A stretch of 64,000 bases of DNA from Dendrolimus kikuchii (GCA_019925095.2 CM034401.1:14420338-14484337), one strand, 5' to 3'; counted from the stretch's first letter, positions 10,387 through 22,987 are shown. Translations and numbers: made by a program. The notes: a model not told the origin generated them from the sequence alone.

Positions 10387-10991
10387 TATAGTGTTGGTAG
10401 TAGCTAACCATCTTCTCCTGAACTTAGCATACTGGCCTACAGGTACGTCTTTTATGTGAGTTTTAACTTTCCTAAGAAACGAACAACTTAATGCATTTTT
10501 TATTTGCGTAGTAGTTCCTAAATTTAGCGCGGTAAAGTCATACTAATAAATTTATTAAAACACCGTAAGTGTACCTAGAGTTTCAGAAACATTCATATAA
10601 TATTTTCTAATACATAATTATTATAACTAACGAGACATTTTAAAAAATCAGAGTAAAAATTAATTAATCTGATGAATTGCTTATGTAAATAACTGTTTTG
10701 CAAACCATACTTTCCACAGACATCTCGAAATCAGACGGATAGGCAGAAAGAGACAATTTGTCCCCAACCTGTAATTTGGACATTGGGCAAGGGCCCAAAG
10801 TCAACCGAGCGCTCCGAATTTTAAGAGCTCTACGATAGTTGAAACCTAGAGGAGTTGTTGTTTACTTCTACCTTTGCTTTTTGTATTTTGTGAAGTTTCG
10901 TTTTCAACGCTAACATTTGAGAAAGATTTGTTTTAAGCCAGTAAATTTTTGAAATACTCGTAATGTTTATACTACCTTTGGCTTATATTAC

Positions 10992-11339
10992 ATACATACA
11001 TACATACATGACTTCACGCCAGTTCCCTTGCGGGGTAGGCACGAACAACAGAGCGCCATTTAGGCCCATTCTTACACACCTCACTTGCTTCTTTGACATT
11101 CATAACTCTTGTCAAGCACGCTCGTCTGTTCTTAAGGCTCCTGACATCACCCTCCGCTAGTACACGATCAATTTGATCATAGAAGGTGTGTCGTGGCCTT
11201 CCACGACTTCTGCATCCATCCACTTTTGCATTGTATATCTGTTTAGTCATTCTTCATCATGCATTCTTTCCACATGCCCGAACCACCGGAGCATTCCTTT
11301 CCTTACCTTCACCCCGACACTTTCTTTCAGACCAACTCT
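10992..11339 (-). mobile_element. LINE-1, 5'-truncated copy
   Basis: The minus strand encodes the same ORF2 C-terminus as the copy at 2280 (RGRPRHTFYDQID, YPARELA) followed by the (TATG)n tail. A perfect 10 bp duplication CTTATATTAC flanks it at 10982-10991 and 11340-11349. An open frame of 78 codons survives, but a frameshift separates the GHVERM part from the rest. Confidence 0.87.
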
Positions 11340-11605
11340 CTTATATTACTGTTAATAATTTAAAGAATTGATATTATCCCCGCGTGATTGTTTCTAGGAC
11401 GTTATAGGTGAATAATACGGTAGTTGGTAACTACAATAGTATGATAATTTTTATGATAATCTAACGACCTCTTTTATTAAAGTAATAAAATCACGTCTTA
11501 TTTCTAATAAGTCCAGTAGTAGTTTATATATATGATAAGCAGTTGAAAATAGTTTTATTCCATTATATTAAAAGTAAAACCCAACAGAAATATTATAACT
11601 TTTAA

Positions 11606-11770
11606 TCTATACTTATTATAAATGCGAAAGTTTGGGTAGATGGTTGTTTCTCAATCACTTCAAAATGGAAGAACAGATTTGGATGAAATTTGGCACAGAG
11701 ATAGATTGTACTTTGGAATAATACATGAGCTACTTTTTATCTCGGGAAATTATACGGTTGTTTTATATTT
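11606..11770 (+). mobile_element. Helitron-like 5' end fragment
   Basis: It starts A|TCTATACTTATTATAAATGC and continues into AACAGATTTGGATGAAATTTG, the usual 5' region of non-autonomous lepidopteran Helitrons. A 3' hairpin with CTAGT was not found, so the right limit is approximate. Confidence 0.55.
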
Positions 11771-13669
11771 TGTATATGAATAAGATGTCGTTTGGTTAAT
11801 TCGAATAGAAGGAACTAGATTCATTATATAGCATTCCTGAAATAATTCCTAAAACTGTTAATAATATTCTTTTGAAAGAACTTACTATTGTCATAAAAAT
11901 ACTAATCTGGGAATGCTATAACGGTGAACATGAACTGTCGAATTACAATGTCAAACTAAAATGTTAGAATTTACATATTCGAAAGTTTGGATTGAATCTA
12001 TGTAAGTACGATAACAGTAAATATTTCTCTTATCTTATGCAAACTATAAATTTATGATAATAAAACTTAGTTGCATTCCATTCGAATGAAGTAACTTGCA
12101 GTTCAAAAAGTTTCTGCATACACTACGTTGTGGCTATTCAAACTTTAACTGTGCAAAACAATAAAGCCAACGTTTTAATAGCTTTTAGTGTCAATATTTT
12201 ACGTTTGTCTAAACGACGTCTTTCACGAATAAATATGTCTATATAATAATGTACTTTATCATTCTCACCTTTTACCAACGCTTTTTATTGTCTTTTAATT
12301 GCTATCCATAACAAAGAAAGATTGAATGACATGAATTGAAAGAAAGCTCGTTTTAATAACGAATTGAATGCCGGCGTAGTTTTTGATTTATTTTGAATAA
12401 TTTACATAGTTTTGCATTGCAAATAACGCCTTTAAATATTCAACAAGTTTATAATAATATTTAAGTACTTTCGATATCAGAGATAAACATAGGATAGTTC
12501 TTATTCCGGAATATAGTATAGTTTCTATAAAATATGGATTCAATATTTACGCAATCTGAACCGTATAGCTCCAATTTAAAAAAAAATATATATTTTACTG
12601 GAATGTGGTACAAAACTTGTTGTATATTTGAGGCTCTATACATTCTACTAATGTCACAGTGTGCAAAAATATCTCTAAACTAATTTAATATTTATGATTT
12701 ACATTATAGACAAAATATTTTGTCCAAGTTATTTTAATACACCTATATTTAATTATAATGTATAATGTCAAAAGTAACAGGTTAATAAATCTACAACATG
12801 TCTGCCATAAAGATAATGTCCAATTAACTACAATTTATCTTGCATGTACTCGTCTGCAGAATAGTTTCTTTTGTGGAATATAAAACTAACCAAAAGTTCT
12901 CTAAATATAAACATAACCAAGAAAGATTTTTCAATCATTAGATATCAGATGTTTACGATATAAGGAATACAACATGAAAAATTCAAAATTATAGTTGCGT
13001 AAAGAAAATAGTTGAACTGTATCGCTTTTGCATTTGGTTAGATTATAATTAACCCAATGAATAATTTTAATCTGATTATTGAAAAATCGACCCTTAAATA
13101 CTATGTTCTCACTACATCACTGCAATTAATAAAGAATCTAATGACCAAACCAAGACATAAATAAATTAACTAAAGAGAATTTCTCCAACAGCTATAATGT
13201 CAATTATAGCAACCACGTCACGTGTAGTGAAATTCATAACTCGATATTAAATTTAGTGTACACGTCAATAAATTTCAAAGTTTCAAACATGCATACCCTG
13301 GACAAAGTACCAAGGCATCATAACATGAAGGAATTAGTTAGCAACAGCTGCTCACGTCCAACATTCTGCACTTGGTCCGAAGTTAATTAGAAGCCTTCAC
13401 ACGGAGCGGACCAAGTGCGGTTTTAATAATTCCAACGGTCCAACGTAAGCTGAGAATTGATATAAATGATTTTGCTGAACCTCAAATTTAGGGCCGTTTT
13501 TCACCAAAGCCGAGATATATGAAGCAATTTTCTTTGAAATTAAATTCATATTTCTGTGCGCTTTTTCTAAGTATCATACGACGTCATATTTCATTGTAAT
13601 TAAGGTTTTTAGCCTTGTTTAATACATAAGCGTATAATGGATTCTGTTCACTTTATACGCTCCATTACA
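11771..13669. other. AT-rich DNA, nothing recognised
   Basis: About 1.9 kb of very AT-rich sequence with no recognisable repeat or gene. The frame at 12461-12643 is low-complexity. Confidence 0.5.
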
Positions 13670-14152
13670 TTTTTTCATTGCTGGAGTGCAGCAGGTAGGT
13701 TGACGACGCACCTAATAGTGATAGTGGTCGCCTATGGACATTTACAAAACCAAAGGTTATTGCCGGCCTCAAAAGAGGGATTGAAACCTGTTCACTACTG
13801 CTGGAAAACAACTAAAAAAGAAAGAAGGAAAAAAAAATATTTGAAGAAAATAGCGACAGAATTACATTTTTGCATATTATTATTATATATATAGCATATT
13901 TTGTGAGTTATATCCGGTAATTATATCCGACACAAAGCTGATTTTCAGTGCAAACCTTCCTTTTGGCGTGAGACCAAAACGACCCAACTCAAGGTTGTTA
14001 TGGCAGCACGCCCTAAACCAGGGGCGATAGCTTTCCATATGGGCAAGTGCCCTACGACCTGGCTGTGGGCTGTGGTTTATTTTGTAGTCTCTTACGACAA
14101 GCTGCCCGGCCGCAGGAATTAGTACTCTTTCCCCATTCCTGCACAGATAAAA
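13670..14152 (-). mobile_element. SINE-A, old copy with an internal insertion
   Basis: The 3' end is at the left (CATTGCTGGAGTGCAGCAGG, GTCGCCTATGGACATTTAC). The 5' end is at the right (CATTCCTGCACAGATAAAAT). The middle, about 13812-13982, is unrelated AT-rich sequence, so the SINE is split. Its two parts diverge from the other copies. The 165-codon minus-strand frame here crosses this repeat and is not a gene. Confidence 0.65.
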
Positions 14153-14869
14153 TGATAAATCTGTATTGCATGCTGTAGATTCGAGTCTTTCTATTGCCAG
14201 GAAAGGGATGGTGTACTCGCTGTAATCGTCCAAGGCGGATTGATGAGTTTTACATGTCTGTAGTTTCCATATTGAGCTGCCTTGCATCCAAATGTGAACA
14301 TTGGTTAACACTCGAACCAGCGTCTTGTAAAGATACTCAGGTGTATTATGCATTGAGCCTTCACGCCATATTATATACATAGTACCTCTATATACTTACA
14401 TAATTTATATTGTAATAGGTATTCCAATTTTCTGTCGATTACTTTCTATTCAGTGGATCGCCTGCTTTTATAGGGAAAGTTTAGTCTAACTTCAGAATAA
14501 TGACTGTCTGAACAGTGGCTTTAAGCTGACCGATGGACGGGACCCCTTAAATATTGAATTTATTTTGTCTGGCTAGAATACTTCACGTTTTGAGGATTAC
14601 ATTAAATATTTAAGAACTAAATGGAAATGCTTTTGTAAGACTCGTTTTTCATTTCTAAATTTTATATTTTTACTCTGGAGCTTGCTCTTGCATTATTTTT
14701 AAAGAATAAGTTTAGCATAAACTTGTCAAAGTATAAGAGATTGTTCTAAATTACTGTAAAAACTGTTAGTATTTTTTGTGATCTATCCATCTAAGTAATC
14801 GCTTTGATTAACGAAAGTCTTCACCGTTCCAGACGTGGTAGAGCTAAGCTGGCAAAATAGAAGGAAAAA

Positions 14870-15070
14870 GATCCTGAGGCCGTAGTCCGATGCGTTGGTC
14901 CAACCAAATCCACACCACAGTCAACGATTCCTTGTACGGCGCACTGCATATTTCCGCTGATCGTCGCCGATGACGAAGGTCACGACCTTCAGTAATGTGA
15001 GTCACGAGTCTAGAAGAAGAAAAACAGAGCTAGAATTATTATCTCGACTACAGCCCGCTGGGCCAGCTCG
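14870..15070 (+). mobile_element. Possible LINE 3'-region fragment
   Basis: The block CGATGACGAAGGTCACGACC, then TTCAGTAATG and GAAGAAGAAAAACAGAG, resembles the sequence just after the ORF2 stop of RTE-like lepidopteran LINEs. No long frame remains. The assignment rests on short motifs only. Confidence 0.35.
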
Positions 15071-15153
15071 CTGACAGAATATCAGTGTGAAATGGCTCAA
15101 ACTTGACCTATTCGTGTTTCGTACGGTGAGTGAGAGTTTTGCTAACCCACTAC

Positions 15154-15199
15154 CTCTCCCCCAGATCCTCTCCCCAGATCCTCTCCCCCAGATCCTCTC
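15154..15199. repeat. Short tandem repeat, unit CCCCAGATCCTCT
   Basis: Three units of 13-14 bp (CCCCCAGATCCTCT) in direct tandem. The frames across it repeat PQILSPD or ERIWGRGSG because of the repeat. Confidence 0.85.
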
Positions 15200-15245
15200 A
15201 CATATCATCTTCCTATCTTGTCCCATTTATGCTAACCTAGACGCT

Positions 15246-15345
15246 GGCAACATGTCTGGTGTTGTATACGTCCATAGACCACGGCAATCAATTTCCAAAT
15301 GGTGGGCCATTTGCCTGTCCGCCGGCCTCCAACAGTAAAAAGAAC
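15246..15345 (+). mobile_element. LINE-2 3'-end fragment
   Basis: It reads CTGGTGTTGTATACGTCCAT, then a divergent CACGGCAATCAATTTCC and GGTGGGCCATTTGCCTG, then an A-rich end. This matches the LINE-2 stop-codon region and 3' UTR with many differences. Confidence 0.55.
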
Positions 15346-15540
15346 GTATTTCCTATTGAAAAAATTAGCCAAGTACGTGTCGATTTTCCTGTATTTCTGC
15401 ATGTGCAGGATTCCGTAACGGTAATGGACCGTCACTGTATTAGTTATTTATTTATGGGACCCTTATTAAAACATATATTTAAAAAAATCAAACATCGGAT
15501 CTTATACAAACTAATTTTCGTTAAAATGATTTATTAGGTC

Positions 15541-15722
15541 TTGATCGTGTACAAGCGGAGGGTGATGTCAGGAGCCTTAAGAACAGACGAGTGTGCATGA
15601 CAAGAGTTATGAATGTCAAAGAAGCAAGTGAGGTGTGTAAGAATGGGCCTAAATGGCGCTCTGTTGTTCGTGCCTACCCCGCAAGGGAACTGGCGTGAAG
15701 TTATGTATGTATGTATGTATAT
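15541..15722 (+). mobile_element. LINE-1, 5'-truncated copy
   Basis: It starts TTGATCGTGTACAAGCGG and carries the VRSLKNRRVCMTRV and YPARELA codons followed by (TATG)n. It is about 180 bp long. No clear target-site duplication was found, unlike most other copies. Confidence 0.8.
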
Positions 15723-15819
15723 AATGACCAGGCATTATATAAGGCACAGGCCATCTTAAAAATGATAATAAGATGAAGAATTTTCCACTACATTTTAGAA
15801 GTTCTTGTTCTTTTATATT

Positions 15820-16000
15820 GTGTACAACAGACAGGCTAAAGACCCACCTGATAGAAAGTGTTTAGTGGCGTCTATGGATGTTTGCAATTTTAGCAATCAA
15901 TGTGTTTAGTGTCGGCATGGAAGGAATGTTATTAAGGCAACTTTCTTGAAAAATTCGAATGCTGTATAAAAACCTCAACTGGAAGTTCATTTCATAGTTT
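15820..16000 (-). mobile_element. LINE-2 3'-end fragment, decayed
   Basis: The plus strand reads ACAACAGACAGGCTAAAGAC, then CCACCTGATAGAAAGTG and GTCTATGGATGTTTGCAA, the reverse of the LINE-2 3' end. A GCATGGAAGG block and a short ORF2 C-terminal stretch follow in decayed form. Confidence 0.55.
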
Positions 16001-16033
16001 TATTATATTAATACATATACATATATATTACAG

Positions 16034-16213
16034 ACACTCTCTTGAAACTTTCTTGGCAGGTGACAGGGCGCGTTGTCTGCGCAGCATCCGCCTGTCAAAC
16101 TCCCAGTTATTATTTGGCACGTCGTTTTCTAATTACTCGATCCAGTTATCACCTGCGGCTGACGGTTGCACTCTGGCACACGACCACTTTATTAAGAGCC
16201 GTATCGTTCTTGG
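16034..16213 (+). other. Candidate exon or conserved non-coding element
   Basis: A GC-richer, non-repetitive island lies between AT-rich flanks. It is bounded by an acceptor-like site (ATATATTACAG, or CTTTCTTGGCAG for a start at 16060) and a good donor (TTGG|GTAAGAG, GT at 16214-16215). One frame is open from 16042 through the donor to a stop at 16222, but the encoded peptide is not recognised. It also holds E-box-like CAGGTG and CACCTG and a TAATTA core, so a regulatory element is equally possible. Confidence 0.25.
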
Positions 16214-16870
16214 GTAAGAGTTGATGGATATAAGATATAAAATCTAATTATGTACTTTAGTGACTATTTCTTACATTTAAACTTCTTTTTAAAGAATTAG
16301 GAGTATATTTATTTCCGACTTCATTTTGAACTGTTCTGCTAAAACAATTTCTTAACAAGGATTACGCAAATTGAAGGAAAAGGTTTTTGTGGAGGTGACG
16401 AACGTTTATATATTTATGTCATTTCATGACGAAACCCAGAATATCCATATTTCATAAATTAGTCAAGAGTTCTGGTTCACACCAGTTTTCGCTAAAGTAT
16501 TTTATAAGTTCCGCTATTTAAGGATATCCCTATGTTTAATTGTAATGTCAGGTATTTACTTCTGTTGTCTAAATTACTTTTAAAAGTATATATCAAATTT
16601 TATAAAAATCAGCTCATATTGAAATCCGCATCGAAGGCACATACAAATGTACTTTAACATTTGTATAAAAAAATTGTAAACGGTTTGTTTAGAGGGTGAC
16701 AGAAGACCAATAATTTCTTACACATAACAAAACTGTAGGTATGATATTCTACGTTATAAAGTATTCTAACATAGATAACAGCTTACTGCTCATCAAATAA
16801 ATAATTACAAAAATATACGATTATAATATTGTCATGATAAAACAATTGACGGCCTTATCGCTTAGAGTAT

Positions 16871-17142
16871 TCTCCGTGCAGGAACGGAGAAAGACAATTT
16901 CCTGCGGCCGGGCGGCCTATCGTAAGAGGTGACAAAGAACCCACAGCCATGTGGTGGGGAATTTGTCTGTCTGGATAACCTTGAGTTGTGTTCCGGCATT
17001 AGTGGCCAGGTTCCAGTCTCCCTTTAGAGAGCGGCAGCACATCGGTAACACCTTTGGTGTTACAAATGTCCATTGGCGATGGTAACCGCTATCCATCAGG
17101 TAGGCCATCTGTCTGACTGCTGCACTCGTGCAATAAAAAAAA
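16871..17142 (+). mobile_element. SINE-A, near full-length
   Basis: It runs from TCCGTGCAGGAACGGAGAAA to TCGTGCAATAAAAAAAA. The middle is shortened: the GGCTACCACCCCTGGTC part is missing after GTCTGTCTGG. The 3' block CATTGGCGATGGTAACCG is present. No duplication could be assigned. Confidence 0.78.
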
Positions 17143-17613
17143 TCTCTTATCTTTAAGAATATTTTAAAGTAATCTAGCGATGTAGAAGGTGCACAGTATT
17201 AGATAGAACATAACTTAAATAATTAATACTTTAACATATTATGTATCGAACAAAGCAAAACACAATTCTTAATCAGAGGTCTAAATGAACTGGCTACAGC
17301 AACTCTCTTTAGCAGAGTGAATTCGCGAAATACGTTCTACTGACAGCTCCATTATAGTAATGTGTCAAATGTATTCTCAGCCAAAATTCCCACCTTTATA
17401 GTAAAGTTAATAGGAAAGTACTATAATTTTTACGCTCTTTTTATTAGTGTTGTAGGCAGATATGTTAATTAGACTAGTTTATATGCTAATATCCCTAATT
17501 GAGTACCAGTCCACACACATCAAGAGATGACGCAAAGGTGACTGATAGCCACTGTTTTTCTTTTTTGTTATGAAAACTTTTAAACATGCAATGGATCGTG
17601 TAAAATCATTTTT

Positions 17614-17695
17614 ACATACATAACTTCACGCCAGTTCCCTTGCGGGGTAGGCACGAACAACAGAGCGCCATTCAGGCTTATTCTTACACACCTCA
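17614..17695 (-). mobile_element. LINE-1, 82 bp copy
   Basis: Only the tail and the last ~20 codons (ending YPARELA) are present. A perfect 13 bp duplication TAAAATCATTTTT at 17601-17613 and 17696-17708 shows that this very short copy is a complete insertion, not an eroded one. Confidence 0.87.
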
Positions 17696-17708
17696 TAAAA
17701 TCATTTTT

Positions 17709-20524
17709 CATTTCGCATATTCTCAAAATACGCTTGGAATTGCCTGATCATAGGGTGAAAACAGTATTTTTCGTCTCTGGAAACGATTTTCCTGCTGTCA
17801 AAATTTAAAAATAATAAAATTGAAATTAAAAAATATCACCAATTAAATTAAAATTTTAATTAAAAATTAAATTAAATAAATATTTGTTATAATCAATGAT
17901 AAAAATACTGGCTGATAGAATACTACTAAAAAAATACTTGACATATCATATGTGACGTATTAACTATATTCATCAGATTTAGATATGGATTTAACGCCTG
18001 ATTTCAAAAGAAAAGTTTTATTTACTTTCCTCATCGAATTGAAAAGCAGAGTGTTAACCTCGGGTGAAAGGACTATTCAGGCACTCGAATTATTATCGCC
18101 CTCGCCACGCTCGGGCACCAAATCATCTCGTGCCTAAATAGGTCGCTTTCACCTCTCGTGTAACAATTTACTATTAACCAATGCGCCTAACACACTTTAT
18201 AACTTTAAAAGTATTTGTTATTAATAATAAATCTTATATAATTATGTCTAATGATCTTTTGGTATTAGAATTGAAATATGTCTAAATATTAATAGGTATT
18301 CAATAAAGGTATTAAAATTAATCTAGAGAGTATTAAACAGAGTACGTTCAAAAACCCTGTCTTGAGTTCAAACTCAGATGAAGCCAATCAAAAGATTTGT
18401 GAGGCAGCTAAGATCGAATTTCACGCTGAAATAATAATATTGTGTTTTATTAATTGTTAATTCCATTTATGAATTAATGAGATGACATTAATGAAGCTTT
18501 GTTCTATACAAGCTTTCATTTAATTTTAAGACTGAATTTAAAATGCGTTATTCTTTTTGTGATTTTTATATGACCTTTTTATGCCATCTATTTGAAATTT
18601 TTTGTACTGGCATAATAGTAGCATATCATAAAAGTGTCCTTGCACGGTTCAGATATCACCTCTTTCTTCCTTGTCTTAGCGCTCATACGTACTAAGCGGC
18701 TAGCCGCAGTTCAGTTTGCAGTCCGGTTGGTCGTGCGCATGTAAAAAAAAGTATCTATAGTAATGTATGTATACACTACGCATTGCAGCATAGAGCGTAT
18801 AGAAATCAGTTTCACATACGCTAGGCGCGATAACTGGTTACAAGCCGAGTATCATATATCAATATAATCCTGATGTGCTTTCCTCATAATTTTTCATTCA
18901 CCATCGGCTCTTAATGATTGTAATAATATGTTACAAAAACTGCATGAGTGTTTTATGCCAACAAACCAGGACACAAATTCGCGGCAATTAATTAAGAGTC
19001 GAGTGTTTTTATCATCGAGCTAATACGATTTGCATGCATGCTAGATTTAAAACTAATTCTAATACATAAGGCAATTACACTTCACATTTTAAAAAGTTGC
19101 AATTTTTATGTCATTTTTTGATATAACAATCGCTAAAACTTATGCATCATGTGAATATTAGCTTGGCTACTTTGTAGTTTGGACGCGTGATGTGTCATAG
19201 GTTATTTAAAAAACATTGCGACCATATTTAGTCGAACTTTACGCTGCCGAACGTTCCGCAGATGTGTTGTTAGGCTTAGCCTTTAAATTTTTGAAATTTA
19301 ATTTACGATTCAGATAAACTAAACATATCAAATGCATGGCACATTAGACGTATGCATATTATGTGAATTACGTGAACAACTAGGTTTTCAACGTGGCCAT
19401 ATGCAACTGTTTTAACTTCACTCTGTATACAGAAACATTGAAACTTTGCAGACAAATTCGATTTGTGCGAAGTCATTCGGACTGCATGTATATCACGGAT
19501 GTGTACGCAATTCTAATCTTTGTTCAAATAGAATATGGATGAGAATTGCATGTACGCTCAGTTAATTATATGCTATGTATTGTGAACATGGTCGAGTCAA
19601 ACAAGAATGTATGTTAGCGAAGTCTTGGATGTGATTTTAATGTTTGATTATGAAAACTTCTAAATCAATTATATAGGAACTTAAATGAGGAAACTTCAAC
19701 TTTTATATAGTACTTCGTATTTTCTAGTAGATCGATTCAAATTTATTGTAATCTTCATGTATGTCCGTCTCTTTATGTGTACCTATATGTACTTATAGTT
19801 ATATAATCTCACCACCTATTGAAATAAAATTCTTACTAACAAACTGTTACGATTTCTGAAGATCTGTGTAAGGATACTATAATGTATCATTACACAGATC
19901 AGAGTATTCATTGTTTTCTAGGGCGTTGTGGCCATTTGGTCAAAAACAGAACTCTTAAAATCGTCATGACTCTCTCTGTCCGTCAGTCTATGTACCTATA
20001 TCATAAACATTCACCTCAAAAAGTAGTGGGTGAATAAGAAAGGAATTTGGTAGGTTTTCTATTATGCTATCTCCAAATTTATGTAGTGAATATGCGAAAT
20101 ATTTAAAAATTAGGTTTAACCGCGATTGTTGCGTGTAATTCAGGGAAAAAAAAAATATTTTTTCAATAAATAAGCATGCAAGGTAACGTGTGGAATAGGG
20201 GCACTGAAAATCAAAATAATTTTTGCCATAAAGGTATGTTAATTATACACTATGTTTCTATAAAATGCGGCGTGCAAATTTGAAAAATCTTCCTGTCTTT
20301 TGCTATTACTTATCCACATTGTATGTAAGTTACTTTCTCTTAAAATATTTTTTAATTTCTCAATCGTTTAAAATATTATGCTCTTCACTGCATCATCCTC
20401 CTTCCTTTGTTTTAATTTTTTCAGTTGGTTATCTTCATCAGCTGGAAGTCGCAGTTTAACATGCTAAAACTCTTCCTGACTCACATTTTATCTACATAAC
20501 TACTTTCTAGCCTATTACAGATAA
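17709..20524. other. Long unique AT-rich stretch
   Basis: No gene recognised. A GC-richer patch at 18655-18760 contains the perfect palindrome GCGGCTAGCCGC followed by CAGTTCAGTTTGCAGTCCGG. At 19935-20010 a decayed copy of F5 (GGCCATTTGGTCAAAAACAG, then CTCTGTCCGTCAGTC) is visible. The rest shows nothing beyond AT-rich sequence. Confidence 0.45.
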
Positions 20525-20745
20525 ACCTTAATCTATATTTCTCAAAAATAAGTTACAGTATAGGTTATAATAATTATTTATTTCACAAACTAAAGTAGAT
20601 TATGTAGCAAATCACTGCTAGCGGGGAGCGTGTCTAGAAAGCTGGCTGCATTGCAAAGCCGTATGGCAATACTTATTTGTTGTGTGAAATATGAGCCAGC
20701 CTTCTGATCACGGGATCTAGGTATATTTATATCTTCTATGGCATA
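20525..20745 (-). mobile_element. LINE-3 3' UTR fragment
   Basis: The minus strand reads CCGTGATCAGAAGGCTGG, then AATAAGTATTGCCATACGGC and CAGCCAGCTTTCTAGACACG, matching the LINE-3 3' UTR at 30249-30345. A short inverted repeat of CCAGCCTTCT/AGAAGGCTGG type lies in this UTR. No ORF part is present. Confidence 0.65.
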
Positions 20746-22840
20746 TCCTTCTAGTCTTCTTCTTTCTGTCTTAAGATTCTAGTCGCGTATTTGGCCATTG
20801 AGTTTCCTTCATTGTTGCCTGCAAATTATTGACGATGATATATCCTTTTTCTGTTTGTATCTACATCTACAACTTAGATTTTATATTTATAGATTTCAAA
20901 CAATAACCTACTTAGCCCAGTGAACCATAAGTGCAAATCCAGTAATCAATAATTCCATCCTATTGTTGGTAAACGGTGAATTTAACAAAGAAGGCACTGA
21001 ACCAATTTTGGCCCTTATAATCCCTTAACGCTCGAATGCGCTAGATATTCTAAGAATTTTATTGCTTCTAATTAATTAAAATTCGCCAGCTCGAGATAAC
21101 AAGATTATGACACGGTGTTTAATTAAAAATCAACGAATTATGAAATTGCTTAAGATTTGTATTTTTTTATTATTAAATGAACACTAGGTTATATTAAAAC
21201 ATTCCAAGCAATTGTAAATTTAATGTACAAGTGTTTATCTTTAACACTTTTACATTAATCTCCTAAATGTTACCTAATCCTATATTTTTATTGGTACTTG
21301 TAAGAATTTTTGTCTGTCAGAAAGTTTTTCTCGAAGACTCGGAAACCATTAAATGGATTTCAATTAAAATTTCACAGAACTAAAGAGGAATTTTATATAG
21401 AGAAGCATTTGTCACACATAGAAACACCAAAGTAAGACTATAAGCATTACTTTTAATAATAAGAATTAAATACCTTGCAGCTAATCAACAATTGAAATAT
21501 TGACAGAAGGCAAGAGGTAGCACCCAAGTGCTGGTATTGATTTACTTTCACCATCGTTTAGGGTCAGATGCGCGCGGCTGCACTAGGCCACTGGATCAGC
21601 AATGCACTGTAGTCCACAACTAGCTGCCTATTGCACCACGTCATTTCCTAGTGCATTTTCAGCTATAATAACTATAAAGAGTTGAATATGTGTAAGAAAC
21701 CGTAGTTAATATATCAAACCATACTGTCAGTGAGTGAGAAAATTCTTTCAGTTCGATTCTCCCACAATTTAACATCAATATTTGAGAAATGTTAAGAATT
21801 TAATATGTGCAAGTAGGTATAGGTAGCATGCACGAGCATAAGATATGTATTTTTGATCGCAAAAATGAAATCATTTGCACGGGATAAAGGGTGCGTACCC
21901 AGAAACCCGGCGACATGTCCGCCCTGAATGGTAATGCTAATTTCTTGTGTGACCTATGGACCGCTACTTATAAATTATGTCATCATGATAATAAACTTAT
22001 GTTTTACATAAAAAATTCAATATGTGCAACATTTTATTAATATTTAATTTCGTGTTCGTGATATAAAGTGGGCATATGTGATATAGTGGTGAAAATGTGA
22101 CCAATAAATTGTTAAAAAGTTTATCGATTGATGTAAAATCTTACTGAAACAGAAGGCCACTTCAAATGAGAACAACCCCTAAAAGTTTATGAAGATTTCT
22201 TTTTTGTAGTAAGTATTTTTAATTATTTGTCTCGGAACGTATGGACGAAGATAATGATATATATTATGAAGATAAGACTTAATATTCTTTAGAATATTGG
22301 TACTCTTTCCAAAAATAACACATTGAGACATTTTTGTCTTACATTTTATCAGACGCTAGAGCTATGCAGTGTGATGCACCGGCGTAAATATGAAATCTAT
22401 TTTCCACGGAAATTACTGCATTTTTTCGATGACATGACGATTTTGTAAGAACTCCGTTTTTATTAAAATATCTACGAAACCCTAGAAAAATAATAACTAT
22501 CAAAATATATTCAATAAAAGTTTTATTACTAGTCTTTCCTAAAATTTTATTCGTACACAAGTTTTCGTATATAAATACTACTTTTGCTTATCGAAGTGCT
22601 TCGATGCAATCTCCGGACACTTCTTTGATACGTAAATACGTTTCGATGTACGAACTAAATCCTATGAAAAGTGGGAAAAGATTAGACGGTTTGTGACATT
22701 AAAGAGCACAAAAGAGAAACGTCATTTTACAAAGGCGTACTCTTGTGTCATATGAGAGGTTCATATAGAACCTGCAAATCAAATGCAACTTTCTGATATA
22801 CAGGCTGAAATCTTTCAGCGGAACAGTCAGGGGCAGTAAG
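20746..22840. other. AT-rich DNA, no gene recognised
   Basis: No repeat family shared with the rest of the window and no persuasive coding sequence. The frames in it are short and AT-driven. Confidence 0.5.
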
Positions 22841-22843
22841 TAC

Positions 22844-22934
22844 CTTAACCGTTGCACCAAACGTCGTTGGAGTATTAAAAGAGTCAAAAATAGCAAAACT
22901 CTTTTCCCATACATTTATCCCATTACATTGTTGA
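22844..22934 (-). other. Weak candidate exon (91 bp)
   Basis: On the minus strand TTTTTTTATTTAG precedes the segment and AAG|GTACTTACTG follows it, so both splice sites are acceptable. The open frame contains NVWEKSFAIFDSF and FGATVK and is more protein-like than its neighbours. I do not recognise a family. The frame stays open past the donor to 22748, so it may be a chance ORF. Confidence 0.2.
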
Positions 22935-22987
22935 CTAAATAAAAAAATAAGATTGAAAAGAAACATAGAGCTTTTGTGACACAACAA

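Noticed and set aside
13883..14380. 165-codon minus-strand frame, the longest in the window
   Set aside because: Its central part is translated SINE-A and the rest has no known motif, start context or splice sites.
15154..15199. Repeat protein with ERIWGRGSG units
   Set aside because: It arises from a 13-14 bp simple tandem repeat and the frame is short.
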